Positions 1 to 6,128 of a DNA stretch of 15,596 nucleotides are shown here, piece after piece. Below the pieces are notes generated by a model. That model did no database searches. It was not told the origin of the DNA and saw nothing but the letters and a program-made list of their open reading frames with translations. The position numbers and the translations under genes were made by a program. Origin of the DNA: GWF sp031972135 (GTDB lineage: Bacteria; Patescibacteriota; Microgenomatia; UBA1400; UBA12108); assembly GCA_031972135.1 (NCBI GenBank), contig DALYFH010000020.1:1-15596 (forward strand). The letters are read 5' to 3'. How positions within the stretch are numbered: position 1 is the first letter of the stretch; each line of letters opens with the position of its first letter.

Positions 1-2
1 TC

Positions 3-590
3 ATCATGGTTTTAACGACAGCTTGGGGAGTACGGCTCGCTACACACATTGGTCTGCGTAACCTAGGCCAAAAAGAAGATTTTCGTTATGCCCAGTGGCG
101 TAAAGACTGGGGTAAATGGTGGTTGGTTCGTTCATTTTTGCAGGTGTACTTGCTTCAGTGGCTCTTTATGCAGATAGTCTCTATCCCTATCCTACTCGGA
201 TCAGGTAGTGAGACGGTAACAGGACAGTGGCTACTAATTGGTTCTGCTATCTGGCTCGTCGGATTCTACTTCGAAGCAATCGGCGATTATCAGCTCACAG
301 TCTTTAAAAGCAAAAAAACTAGCAAAGGTAAGCTCATGACCACAGGGCTCTGGAAATATACTAGACACCCAAACTATTTTGGCGAGGCCACTCTCTGGTG
401 GGGTATCGCGCTCATTGCATATCTTAGTTCAGGCAACGTCCTCGCTTTCGTTGGACCCATTATGATCGACTTTCTCCTCCTCAAAGTCTCAGGCATCCCC
501 ATGCTCGAAGCTAAGTACAAAGGTCGTAAAGACTGGGCTGCTTATGCCCGCCAAACCTCAGCATTCTTTCCGCTCCCTCCGAAAAAATGA
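3..590 (+). CDS. DUF1295-family membrane enzyme, 5' end outside window
   Basis: This is the C-terminal ~195 residues of a multi-pass membrane protein of the DUF1295 / steroid 5-alpha-reductase-like superfamily. The reading frame is open to the window edge, and members are usually about 250-270 residues, so perhaps 60 N-terminal residues are missing. The ATG at 6 is probably internal. The diagnostic C-terminal block is visible: a GLWKYTRHPNYFGE motif near residues 115-128 of the visible part, followed by a WWG and a hydrophobic helix. This is the Arg-His-Pro-Asn signature shared with isoprenylcysteine methyltransferases and sterol reductases, which bind a nucleotide or methyl-donor cofactor. 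Three to four hydrophobic helices surround it. The substrate cannot be read from the sequence. The gene ends with TGA just upstream of the tRNA-Gln gene on the same strand. I see no terminator hairpin between them. Confidence 0.85.
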   Translation: MMVLTTAWGVRLATHIGLRNLGQKEDFRYAQWRKDWGKWWLVRSFLQVYLLQWLFMQIVSIPILLGSGSETVTGQWLLIGSAIWLVGFYFEAIGDYQLTVFKSKKTSKGKLMTTGLWKYTRHPNYFGEATLWWGIALIAYLSSGNVLAFVGPIMIDFLLLKVSGIPMLEAKYKGRKDWAAYARQTSAFFPLPPKK

Positions 591-625
591 TCTTGTAGTG
601 TAAAATAGTCCCACAATCAAATATT

Positions 626-699
626 TGCCGAGTCGTCTAATGGTAGGACAGCAGTTTCTGGAGCTGCTTATTGGGGTTCGAGTCCCTGCTCGGCAACCA
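626..699 (+). tRNA. tRNA-Gln (anticodon CTG), CCA encoded
   Basis: A complete cloverleaf can be drawn. The acceptor TGCCGAG (626-632) pairs with CTCGGCA (689-695). The D arm has GTC/GAC around a GGTAG-containing loop. The anticodon stem GCAGT/GCTGC (651-655/663-667) encloses the loop TTCTGGA with anticodon CTG at 658-660. The T arm TGGGG/CCCTG encloses TTCGAGT. The discriminator A696 is followed by a genomic CCA at 697-699. U1-A72 and the CUG anticodon fit glutamine. The 3' half serves as the apparent integration target: the recombinase gene on the other strand runs into the tRNA and ends at 637. A TAAAAT at 601-606 could be its -10 box, but no -35 is evident. Confidence 0.95.
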
Positions 700-2274
700 C
701 ATAGGATTAGAAGGAACAAGATCAGGTCTTTTGCTCAATATATCAGTATATTTAGTGAGTTCGAACGCTTTCTTTTCATTTATAGACCAATCTGAGACTT
801 TTGAAAAAACAAAATACGAATTTTTCAGCTGTAAGGATACTTTTTTGTCTTTTAACGAAAAGTTCGAACCCAGATCTCTGACTACTCTACCTTTACTCAT
901 ATCATCAGCTTTCTTAAACTTCTGACTCGCTGTTAAAGCAAACTCCATTTCATCTAACAATTCTCGATAACTACGCTTAACAGGTAGGACATTTTCAGTA
1001 TTTTTAAGTAGGGTTATTTGGTCAGTAATCTTCTTTTTGGCTGGCTTATACTCAGCATCAGTAATTGTCCCATCTAGCAGCTTCTCAAGTAACAGGGTAG
1101 ACCTTTTCTCGAGTACTACAATGTCTTTTGATTTATCAACAATACTGACATGTTCTTGTTTACTTTCCTCAGTCTCCAAAAAAGATGACCATTTACTGGC
1201 CCAGGATAAGAATTCTTTAGGAATACGTATACTTTTTACAATCTCCTCTAATTGTTCGTTAATCACCGACTTTGATATTGGAGGCTGTATGCAGGATTGG
1301 TTTTGTGACTTATGCGAACATCTGTAGTAATCGTATGGAACGGTAGTATTAGAGCTTTTGTTGAATTTAAATTTCCGTGACCCTGAAACCATACAGCAGC
1401 AATCACCACAAAAGAATAATCCTCTGTAGGGAAAATCATGCTTGCTTCTGAGTGATTTGTGATTAGGATTTATTTTGGTTTGTACCAAATCAAAGACTTC
1501 CTTTGTAACCATTGGTTTGTGTTTACCATGATACCAATTACCAGACCCCTTAGGCCACTCAAATTCACCATAAAAGAAAGGATTAGAGATCATCCTGTAA
1601 AACCCTGACCTACAAATCAACTCATCCTTACCACCAGCCTCTTTCCATGCTCTACAACCTTCCTCATAGGCCTCAACAGGTCGTTTACCCTGCAAGATGG
1701 AGTACCAACAGGACTTTAGATATGGAAAGCGTTTAGTATCAGGGACGATAGTGCGATATCCCATGAGTTTTTGAGGTGTATTTTTGTATCCTTCAGGTAC
1801 AGGAGCAGGTAGCCATCCCATTTTGGCTTTAGCAGTCATTCCACGTCTAACATCAACACTTTTGTTATCATTTTCTAACTTCGCCTGCCCCCATTCAAAC
1901 CCGAGGAAGAATCTATCAGTAGGAGAAGCTATATAAGAACGACTAGGAGTAACAATGGTTTGCAGTAGCCCTTGATCCATTAGGTAGATCATGGCACCAG
2001 AATCAACAGAATTGCGAGATAAACGGTTAGGATGCCAGACCAAAATCCCATTAATCTTCTTTTGACCAATCAGACTAATCATCTCGTTAAATGCAGGTCT
2101 ACCTGGTTTTTTGGCAGATTTGGATTCCTTAAATGTAGCCACAAGAGTAATTCCTAGCTTACTTGCGAGTTTCTTAATCTCATCTTCTTGCGCAGGTAAA
2201 GACAGAGCTTGGCGATCATCGCTTTCTGAGGATTTACGAAAATAAGCACAGTATCTAATTTCCATGGCTTGCAT
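637..2274 (-). CDS. Large serine recombinase / integrase
   Basis: This is a site-specific recombinase of the large serine (resolvase/invertase) family, 545 residues, which cuts and rejoins attachment sites through a phosphoserine link. The N-terminal catalytic domain has YFRKSSESDDRQ, with the likely nucleophile Ser15, and the arginine motif NRLSRN (Arg84, Arg87). The Recombinase domain follows at about 160-270 (GYKN near 162, NPFFYGE near 231). A zinc beta-ribbon has Cys289, Cys292, Cys319 and Cys328, then a helical coiled-coil-like stretch at about 335-450. ATG at 2274 is preferred because GGGAGGT lies 3 nt upstream; an ATG three codons later is possible. The last 20 codons (637-699) are antisense to tRNA-Gln and give the tail WLPSRDSNPNKQLQKLLSYH, so the C-terminus is set by the integration target. 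It is the evident integration/excision enzyme of the element. Confidence 0.95.
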   Translation of the reverse strand: MQAMEIRYCAYFRKSSESDDRQALSLPAQEDEIKKLASKLGITLVATFKESKSAKKPGRPAFNEMISLIGQKKINGILVWHPNRLSRNSVDSGAMIYLMDQGLLQTIVTPSRSYIASPTDRFFLGFEWGQAKLENDNKSVDVRRGMTAKAKMGWLPAPVPEGYKNTPQKLMGYRTIVPDTKRFPYLKSCWYSILQGKRPVEAYEEGCRAWKEAGGKDELICRSGFYRMISNPFFYGEFEWPKGSGNWYHGKHKPMVTKEVFDLVQTKINPNHKSLRSKHDFPYRGLFFCGDCCCMVSGSRKFKFNKSSNTTVPYDYYRCSHKSQNQSCIQPPISKSVINEQLEEIVKSIRIPKEFLSWASKWSSFLETEESKQEHVSIVDKSKDIVVLEKRSTLLLEKLLDGTITDAEYKPAKKKITDQITLLKNTENVLPVKRSYRELLDEMEFALTASQKFKKADDMSKGRVVRDLGSNFSLKDKKVSLQLKNSYFVFSKVSDWSINEKKAFELTKYTDILSKRPDLVPSNPMWLPSRDSNPNKQLQKLLSYH

Positions 2275-2309
2275 TATACCTCCCTCTGATAATTGTACTT
2301 CTCATGCAT

Positions 2310-2478
2310 CGTTTAATGACTGTTAGTAAATAGTCATTAAACGGGGTCGCAGAGAACAGGGTCGCAAAGTACACGGAGGAAAGATGTTTTCGTCCGTTGT
2401 CCGAAAACATCTGTTGGAAGGGTCTGGCGCAAACCCTTGTCAAGGTCGCTTCGCTCCCTTGACAACAACTCCGACCCC
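2310..2478. repeat. Cluster of four hairpins with short iterons; candidate rolling-circle origin
   Basis: Between the recombinase start and the Rep stop lie four consecutive inverted repeats. CGTTTAATGACT/AGTCATTAAACG is at 2310-2321/2332-2343, a perfect 12 bp. AGATGTTTTCG/CGAAAACATCT is at 2382-2392/2402-2412, a perfect 11 bp. AAGGGT/ACCCTT is at 2418-2423/2433-2438. TTGTCAAGG/CCTTGACAA is at 2437-2445/2457-2465, a perfect 9 bp. GGGTCGCA occurs twice (2344-2351, 2359-2366), with a related GGTCGC at 2444-2449. GGGGTCG (2343-2349) is complementary to CGACCCC (2472-2478) and could close the last three hairpins into one branched structure. Serial hairpins next to a gene II-type initiator resemble the intergenic region of filamentous phages, which carries plus- and minus-strand origins and the packaging signal. 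The nick site is not identified. Confidence 0.6.
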
Positions 2479-2484
2479 TAGCCG

Positions 2485-3591
2485 TTACCATGGCTCCTCC
2501 TCAACCGCAGGCACAGGGAGCAAAGCCTCCTGCGTAGGCTTTTTGAGTAACTCATAACCAACAGCAAAAGGAGCATTTACTTTGTTAATGACTAGCTCAC
2601 TAGGAATAGAAAGGGAAGTAATAGGGTAATTGTTCACAACTACACCAACTCCCGATTCAGCAATCATTTTCAGATTGCGAGTGATTGTGCTATTGTTGTA
2701 GATCATCTTCAAGTTCTGCTTTTGTGCAGGACTACCCATGTATAGCTGGTGAAACAAAAACAAATTTTTAGCTTTGACCTCCCCATGAACAACAGACAGT
2801 AAATCAAAAATGGTTTTAGGAGAATCAATCCGTATCTCGCTGGAGCGAATGAGTTTAGAAAATAGGGAATTGAGAAGGGAGTAGACATATTCTCGATTTT
2901 CTAAATCAGCTAAATGGAAACCTCCTCGCTTATCCTTAAAAAGATCATTGAGTTTAGCCTTACGTAATTGCATCTCAAATCGCAAGACACCTTCGCTTTC
3001 AATCTTCATGGCCTCAGCATATTCGCGGTTATAATCTCGCAAATCTCGAAAACCCTTATCAACATACTCAGGACTTTTGAGGTAAAAGATGCCTGAGTAG
3101 GCCTTGCCACGATAAACGATAGAGGTATCGTAATTAGCAGTCATTTTGCGTGGGTAGCTGTACCCTCGCAGACTATTGAGCAAAGATTGAGCTAACTCCT
3201 GAGTAGGTAGCTTCCATGCGTAGCAAAGATCTAATCGTTGTAAAACCCAATCATTGACTGGGGCGTACTTTACTTGAAACCAATCACCCATCTCAAGTCT
3301 AATCTCATTTAATAAAGCCATCAGATTATCGGGGTAGTACAGGTAGACATTCTGACCATAAACCAATTTTGGAATGGAAAATTCAGCATATAGGTCATGA
3401 CGTGGGAGCTTCTCGTTGTAAACCATGAAGAGGTGAATCGTAAAACTATTGTGGTATACGAATGTCAGGTTGCATTGTTTACAAACAACCTTTCCCTTAA
3501 AATCATGTTTTGTAGTAACTACCTGGTGCAAACTCATATCATCAAAATCAACGTGAGTGATGGGAATTTTTAGCTTAATCGTGTCAATCAT
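2485..3591 (-). CDS. Replication initiator, filamentous-phage gene II / CRI-like
   Basis: This 368-residue protein resembles the gene II/X replication protein family (Phage_CRI) that nicks the plus-strand origin to start rolling-circle replication. Recalled M13 pII landmarks line up in order. MIDTIKLKIPI matches the pII N-terminus. VYGQNVY is near residues 78-84. A short Arg-x-Asp segment, RLDLCYA, is at 119-125. TSIVYRGKAYSGIFYLK at 156-172 places Tyr170 opposite pII Tyr197, which I recall as the nicking tyrosine. GVLRFEMQLRK is at 201-211, and an AESGVG block lies near the C-terminus. Cys37, Cys40, His47 and His53 form a zinc-finger-like pattern that I do not recall from M13 pII. The start overlaps the upstream 83-aa gene by 8 bp, with GAGGAG before the ATG, implying translational coupling. 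Identity is remote and judged by eye. Confidence 0.75.
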   Translation of the reverse strand: MIDTIKLKIPITHVDFDDMSLHQVVTTKHDFKGKVVCKQCNLTFVYHNSFTIHLFMVYNEKLPRHDLYAEFSIPKLVYGQNVYLYYPDNLMALLNEIRLEMGDWFQVKYAPVNDWVLQRLDLCYAWKLPTQELAQSLLNSLRGYSYPRKMTANYDTSIVYRGKAYSGIFYLKSPEYVDKGFRDLRDYNREYAEAMKIESEGVLRFEMQLRKAKLNDLFKDKRGGFHLADLENREYVYSLLNSLFSKLIRSSEIRIDSPKTIFDLLSVVHGEVKAKNLFLFHQLYMGSPAQKQNLKMIYNNSTITRNLKMIAESGVGVVVNNYPITSLSIPSELVINKVNAPFAVGYELLKKPTQEALLPVPAVEEEPW

Positions 3592-3835
3592 GTGTCTCCT
3601 CAGCAGTAAATCTGTAGAGGTCTAGGAGGTACACGGCTAATTTTCTCGCTTCAATCAGGGTAAGAAGAACACCAAATCGCTTTTGATAATAAGCCTGAAA
3701 CTCAATGACTGCCGAATCAGGTAAATTGCCAGCAGAATACCCACGATTACTCGTGTTGGCTAAATTCTTTGTCTGGGAATTACTATCTTGAAAATTACAC
3801 GACAAAGCTGGCGACTTATCGTCCCCATGACCCAT
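3584..3835 (-). CDS. Small helical protein coupled to the replication initiator
   Basis: This is an 83-residue protein of unassigned function. The first ~40 residues are polar and low in predicted structure. The C-terminal half (about residues 42-77) forms amphipathic helices with the pattern E-F-x-x-Y-Y-x-x-x-F-G-V near 45-56, then E-A-R-x-L-A-x-x-L-L-D-L-Y at 62-74. From memory, similar short segments recur beside serine recombinases in Patescibacteria elements, but I cannot verify this here. The TGA stop lies inside the start of the Rep gene (8-bp overlap), so the two are almost certainly one transcript. A role in replication control or as a DNA-binding accessory is a guess. The ATG at 3835 has no good Shine-Dalgarno sequence, so a shorter form starting further in is possible. 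Confidence 0.65.
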   Translation of the reverse strand: MGHGDDKSPALSCNFQDSNSQTKNLANTSNRGYSAGNLPDSAVIEFQAYYQKRFGVLLTLIEARKLAVYLLDLYRFTAEETHD

Positions 3836-3873
3836 ATGATTTCATACAATGGATACAGCTCGTCTAGCCCGCT

Positions 3874-3895
3874 TTACCAACCGCCCAATTGGTAA
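3874..3895. promoter_or_regulatory. Inverted repeat, possible operator at the rep operon start
   Basis: TTACCAA (3874-3880) and TTGGTAA (3889-3895) form a perfect 7-bp dyad with an 8-bp spacer. On the minus strand it falls just downstream of a candidate -10 box, about where transcription of the 83-aa/Rep operon would start, which is a classic position for a repressor site. It could equally be a small hairpin in the 5' UTR. No dedicated repressor is recognised nearby. Confidence 0.4.
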
Positions 3896-3899
3896 GGTA

Positions 3900-3928
3900 C
3901 TTTTACACCCATAGTGTGGGAAAATCAA
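3900..3928 (-). promoter_or_regulatory. Candidate promoter of the rep operon
   Basis: Read on the minus strand, TTGATT (3928-3923) is followed after 17 bp by TAAAAG (3905-3900). Each hexamer matches the sigma-70-type consensus at four of six positions, and the spacing is ideal. Transcription would begin near 3893 and give a leader of about 60 nt before the 83-aa gene. Confidence 0.4.
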
Positions 3929-3960
3929 GTTACTTACTAACAATCTAGTAGAAGATCACG

Positions 3961-4767
3961 TTAAACTAGCAAAAGTTTTGAGTTATTAATAAATGAAATT
4001 GCTCGTAACTTCTTTGATGTATTTTCTAAAATAAATGATGATTTATTGTCGCCAGACAACTTGTCAGCACTTGCTCTAAAATCAACTGCACCAGATGTTC
4101 GCACACCTTCCAACCCCTGAGCAATTCTCCCATCTGTAGTTAATAGGTGTGCAACTGTAGCTTTCCAATACGCCAGTCTATTGATTGTGTCCAAATTAGA
4201 AACAACTTCATCCACCATAGTAGAAAGTTCAGCCGGAGGTAAAGTTTTGAAGTCACTCAACATTCTACTTTGCACCTCGCTATTGCTGTAAACATCTCCA
4301 TCTTGACTACTATAGCCAGATATAAACAATGATACCTTAGGGGCTATTGAAGCCACATTCCTTTGCATCAACACTTCTAAAAATTTACTTGCCTCTGGTA
4401 TTTTCTTGATCATGCCCCTAGCTGATTCAGTCAATTTTCCTCTGAGCTCATCCTTACCGCCAATTTCACTGGCCACACTCTTATTTTTTTGGCTCATAAG
4501 AGTATTTACTAATAGTAAAATTCCACATAAGTATTGTGACTCATCCTCACCTTTAAGCCTTTCCAAAGCAGGAATATCAATGTTTGCAACGGCTCCTTCA
4601 AATTGAGCTTTATATTCATTTGTGATACCTGCAGCAACTTGATATTCGTCAACTACCAAAGCGATAGGGGTAACTAGTTTATTCTTTTTTCTATACTCTT
4701 CTACCACAGAACCCTCAACAAGGGGTAAGTATCTCGCTAGTTCAACGTGAGTAGATTCATTAGACAT
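3961..4767 (-). CDS. Uncharacterised helical protein, probable cargo
   Basis: I do not recognise this 268-residue protein. It has no signal peptide, no clear transmembrane segment, no cysteine cluster and no catalytic motif that I can name. Its composition suggests an almost fully alpha-helical soluble protein with many Glu, Lys, Ser and Leu residues and a basic, hydrophobic C-terminal tail after about residue 250. The DNA is visibly more AT-rich than the chromosomal genes to the right, as in the divergent neighbour. The two are transcribed away from each other from a ~140-bp region, so they may be a functional pair. The ATG is well placed: it lies 10 nt below a perfect TATAAT and has no Shine-Dalgarno sequence, as expected for a leaderless message. 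A coding gene is likely because the frame is long and uninterrupted; the function is unknown. Confidence 0.7.
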   Translation of the reverse strand: MSNESTHVELARYLPLVEGSVVEEYRKKNKLVTPIALVVDEYQVAAGITNEYKAQFEGAVANIDIPALERLKGEDESQYLCGILLLVNTLMSQKNKSVASEIGGKDELRGKLTESARGMIKKIPEASKFLEVLMQRNVASIAPKVSLFISGYSSQDGDVYSNSEVQSRMLSDFKTLPPAELSTMVDEVVSNLDTINRLAYWKATVAHLLTTDGRIAQGLEGVRTSGAVDFRASADKLSGDNKSSFILENTSKKLRAISFINNSKLLLV

Positions 4768-4777
4768 ACAAGCAATA

Positions 4778-4805
4778 ATTATATCGCAGTTTCACTCAAC
4801 GACAA
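4778..4805 (-). promoter_or_regulatory. Promoter of the 268-aa gene, leaderless spacing
   Basis: On the minus strand TTGTCG (4805-4800) and a perfect TATAAT (4783-4778) are separated by 16 bp. The ATG at 4767 begins 10 nt after the -10 box, so transcription would start within a few bases of the start codon. Confidence 0.6.
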
Positions 4806-4905
4806 GCAAGATGAGTTCAGAAAAGCAAATGTATCTAAATTGGAGTTCGCAATCTCGTCCCAGATCCGCAACCAACATATAAACCACTATTTTACCAGGT
4901 TGTAT

Positions 4906-5622
4906 ATGTCCTCAAAAAAATCAAATACACTACTTTTTGCTGTCGGTTCTCCAGAAGATATTAGATCATCGATATGGAGAATGTGGGTTAATGGTGATGA
5001 TATTTACCTAGGTGCACGTAATACACTAAATGCTTTTAAAGTAAGTCTCCATAAATCAAATAATTGGCGTGTTGCATTTGTTAAAGAACTTAAGAGAGAT
5101 AATCCCGAATCAGATCGAGTTATTATAAAATGGAAAAGACCTGGAGAATTTGCTCCTGGTTGGACACCGAGTATAGGAATACTTATTTCCTCTATAGATG
5201 CAAAAAATCCTTTTAAGAATAGGACAATTGAAGATACTCGTATTCAATGGTTCTCCTCTCCCACAAAAGGAAGAAAGTTCATTTTTAAAATATTATTCTC
5301 TATCCCAGGGTCATCTGAGATTGATTTAAAAAAAGTTACTATTTCTAGTGACCGACTTGTCGGTAAATTAATGAAAAAATCTGGAGAAGTTGCTTGGTTA
5401 GTCCTACGAGAAGACGACTTAACTGCGGTTGAAAAAGCAAAAATAGAAGATGTTATGCAAAAAACTAAAATCCATTTAAAACCAGGTTCATCTGAAAACT
5501 CCATCTTTGATTCTCGAGCGCATCTCGTTGTATCAGATGATATTCCGTCAATTCTAAGCCAGCCGACAATACTTGATATAGCTTTAGGTAAAGAAAATCT
5601 TGATATATCATTAAGTGCTTAA
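4906..5622 (+). CDS. Uncharacterised protein resembling a hypothetical family seen in actinobacteria
   Basis: This is a soluble protein of about 238 residues with no signal peptide or membrane segment. The conserved core is near the N-terminus: FAVGSP, then SSIWRMW, a DxY segment followed by AR, FKVSLH, NWR and the strongly conserved-looking RPGEFAPGWTPS. I recall hypothetical proteins with the same order of motifs (GSP, SSxWR, KxSLH, W-R-P-x-E-x-A-P-G-W) in soil actinobacteria. That is a memory and not a search result, and no function is attached. The frame is open back to an ATG at 4747, but that start would lie within the divergent gene and its promoter. I therefore prefer the ATG at 4906, which has AGG 6 nt upstream and begins right before the conserved core. 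Probably accessory cargo of the element. Confidence 0.65.
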   Translation: MSSKKSNTLLFAVGSPEDIRSSIWRMWVNGDDIYLGARNTLNAFKVSLHKSNNWRVAFVKELKRDNPESDRVIIKWKRPGEFAPGWTPSIGILISSIDAKNPFKNRTIEDTRIQWFSSPTKGRKFIFKILFSIPGSSEIDLKKVTISSDRLVGKLMKKSGEVAWLVLREDDLTAVEKAKIEDVMQKTKIHLKPGSSENSIFDSRAHLVVSDDIPSILSQPTILDIALGKENLDISLSA

Positions 5623-5822
5623 CTATACCGACTACTGGGTCTTAAAGGCTGTTCAACATAAAAATAAGACTTTCCTATACGTTTTTTACAAAATGATCCA
5701 GATTACTCGAACTCGTAGGGTGAGGGTCCTACACATCAAGTGCCGTAGGCACCTAAGAAATGCCTCCATATATAATGTTTGGGAGACCTCGGGCAACTTT
5801 CTAAGTATGTTAATATCAGTCT
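5623..5822. other. Non-coding stretch with short hairpins; possible right boundary of the element
   Basis: No convincing gene is seen in these 200 bases. Three short inverted repeats crowd together: GTAGG/CCTAC (5715-5719/5728-5732), GTGCC/GGCAC with a 3-nt loop (5740-5752), and AGGCA/TGCCT (5747-5751/5761-5765). They overlap and compete with one another: CCTAC can also pair with a second GTAGG at 5745-5749. GTTCGAGT is found here in inverted orientation (5706-5713) and also in the tRNA T arm. A TATAAT at 5771-5776 has no matching -35. This could be attachment-site DNA, a structured leader, or decayed sequence. Confidence 0.35.
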
Positions 5823-6017
5823 ATGCAATTTGAAAAATCTGTATTAATTACTATATTAGTAGTTGGATTGACTTGGGCAGTATTTTCTAAAAAACAAAAA
5901 GAAGCAAATTATTTGAACGAATATGGCAACTGGATGGAAAGCATGCCAAAGTGGGCGAAGATAATATTTGTTATAACGGTTTGTTTAATATTGTATTGGT
6001 TTTGGTTTGCTCTGTAG
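5823..6017 (+). CDS. Small two-helix membrane protein
   Basis: The product is a 64-residue protein with a hydrophobic helix at about residues 6-22, a charged middle (SKKQKEANYLNEYGNW) and a second hydrophobic helix at about 45-63 rich in Ile, Leu, Phe and Trp. It would be a hairpin membrane protein with a lysine- and glutamate-containing connecting loop. There is no named motif. There is no Shine-Dalgarno sequence before the ATG. A TAATAT at 5811-5816, 6 nt upstream, would fit a leaderless message, but no -35 is seen. It lies between the element and the chromosomal genes, so its ownership is unclear. Coding status rests on the amphipathic layout alone. Confidence 0.45.
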   Translation: MQFEKSVLITILVVGLTWAVFSKKQKEANYLNEYGNWMESMPKWAKIIFVITVCLILYWFWFAL

Positions 6018-6128
6018 TTAAATAAGATCCATTATCTTCTAAGACACACAAGTATAGAAGAGTTATAGAGTCAACATATAATAATCTTTGGGTGATATAG
6101 TATCTTTATAGATTAATTAGGAGGATAT

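Larger units (their letters stand above)
637..5810. mobile_element. Integrated rolling-circle element downstream of tRNA-Gln (plasmid-, phage- or satellite-like)
   Basis: The block begins immediately 3' of tRNA-Gln. It contains a large serine recombinase, a multi-hairpin non-coding region, a gene II-like replication initiator, a small coupled protein, and a divergent pair of unrecognised genes. The recombinase plus replication initiator pairing is what marks it as a mobile element. The left edge is supported by the recombinase reading into the tRNA. The right edge is a guess: typical chromosomal genes resume by about 6129, and a hairpin-rich stretch lies at 5700-5800. By eye I could not find a copy of the tRNA 3' end there. 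Serine integrases can leave only a few bases of identity, so absence of a long repeat is not decisive. No virion structural or assembly gene is recognisable, so its autonomy is unknown. Confidence 0.6.

Noticed and set aside
671..1327. Two plus-strand open frames (671-925 and 1037-1327) inside the recombinase region
   Set aside because: Both are antisense to a clear serine recombinase with intact motifs, and one begins inside the tRNA. They are shadows.
2310..2478. CRISPR array or transcription terminator as explanation of the repeats
   Set aside because: The repeats are four different inverted repeats without constant-length spacers, and none is followed by a T-run.
2255..2491. Minus-strand open frame of 78 codons across the hairpin cluster
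   Set aside because: It runs through all four inverted repeats, overlaps the recombinase start and the Rep end, has a low-complexity Arg/Ser/Cys composition and no ribosome binding site. It is best explained as non-coding origin DNA.
4747..4905. N-terminal extension of the 238-aa cargo protein to the ATG at 4747
   Set aside because: It would overlap the divergent gene's start and run through its consensus promoter. The extension lacks the conserved-looking motifs, and a better start with AGG upstream is at 4906.
5690..5735. Possible second tRNA or tRNA fragment on the minus strand (contains GAGTTCGAGT)
   Set aside because: The flanking bases do not form a T stem, and no acceptor or anticodon arm can be drawn.
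5615..5833. Plus-strand open frame of 72 codons after the cargo gene
   Set aside because: It passes through overlapping hairpins, its Arg-rich composition looks translated from structured DNA, and it has no ribosome binding site.
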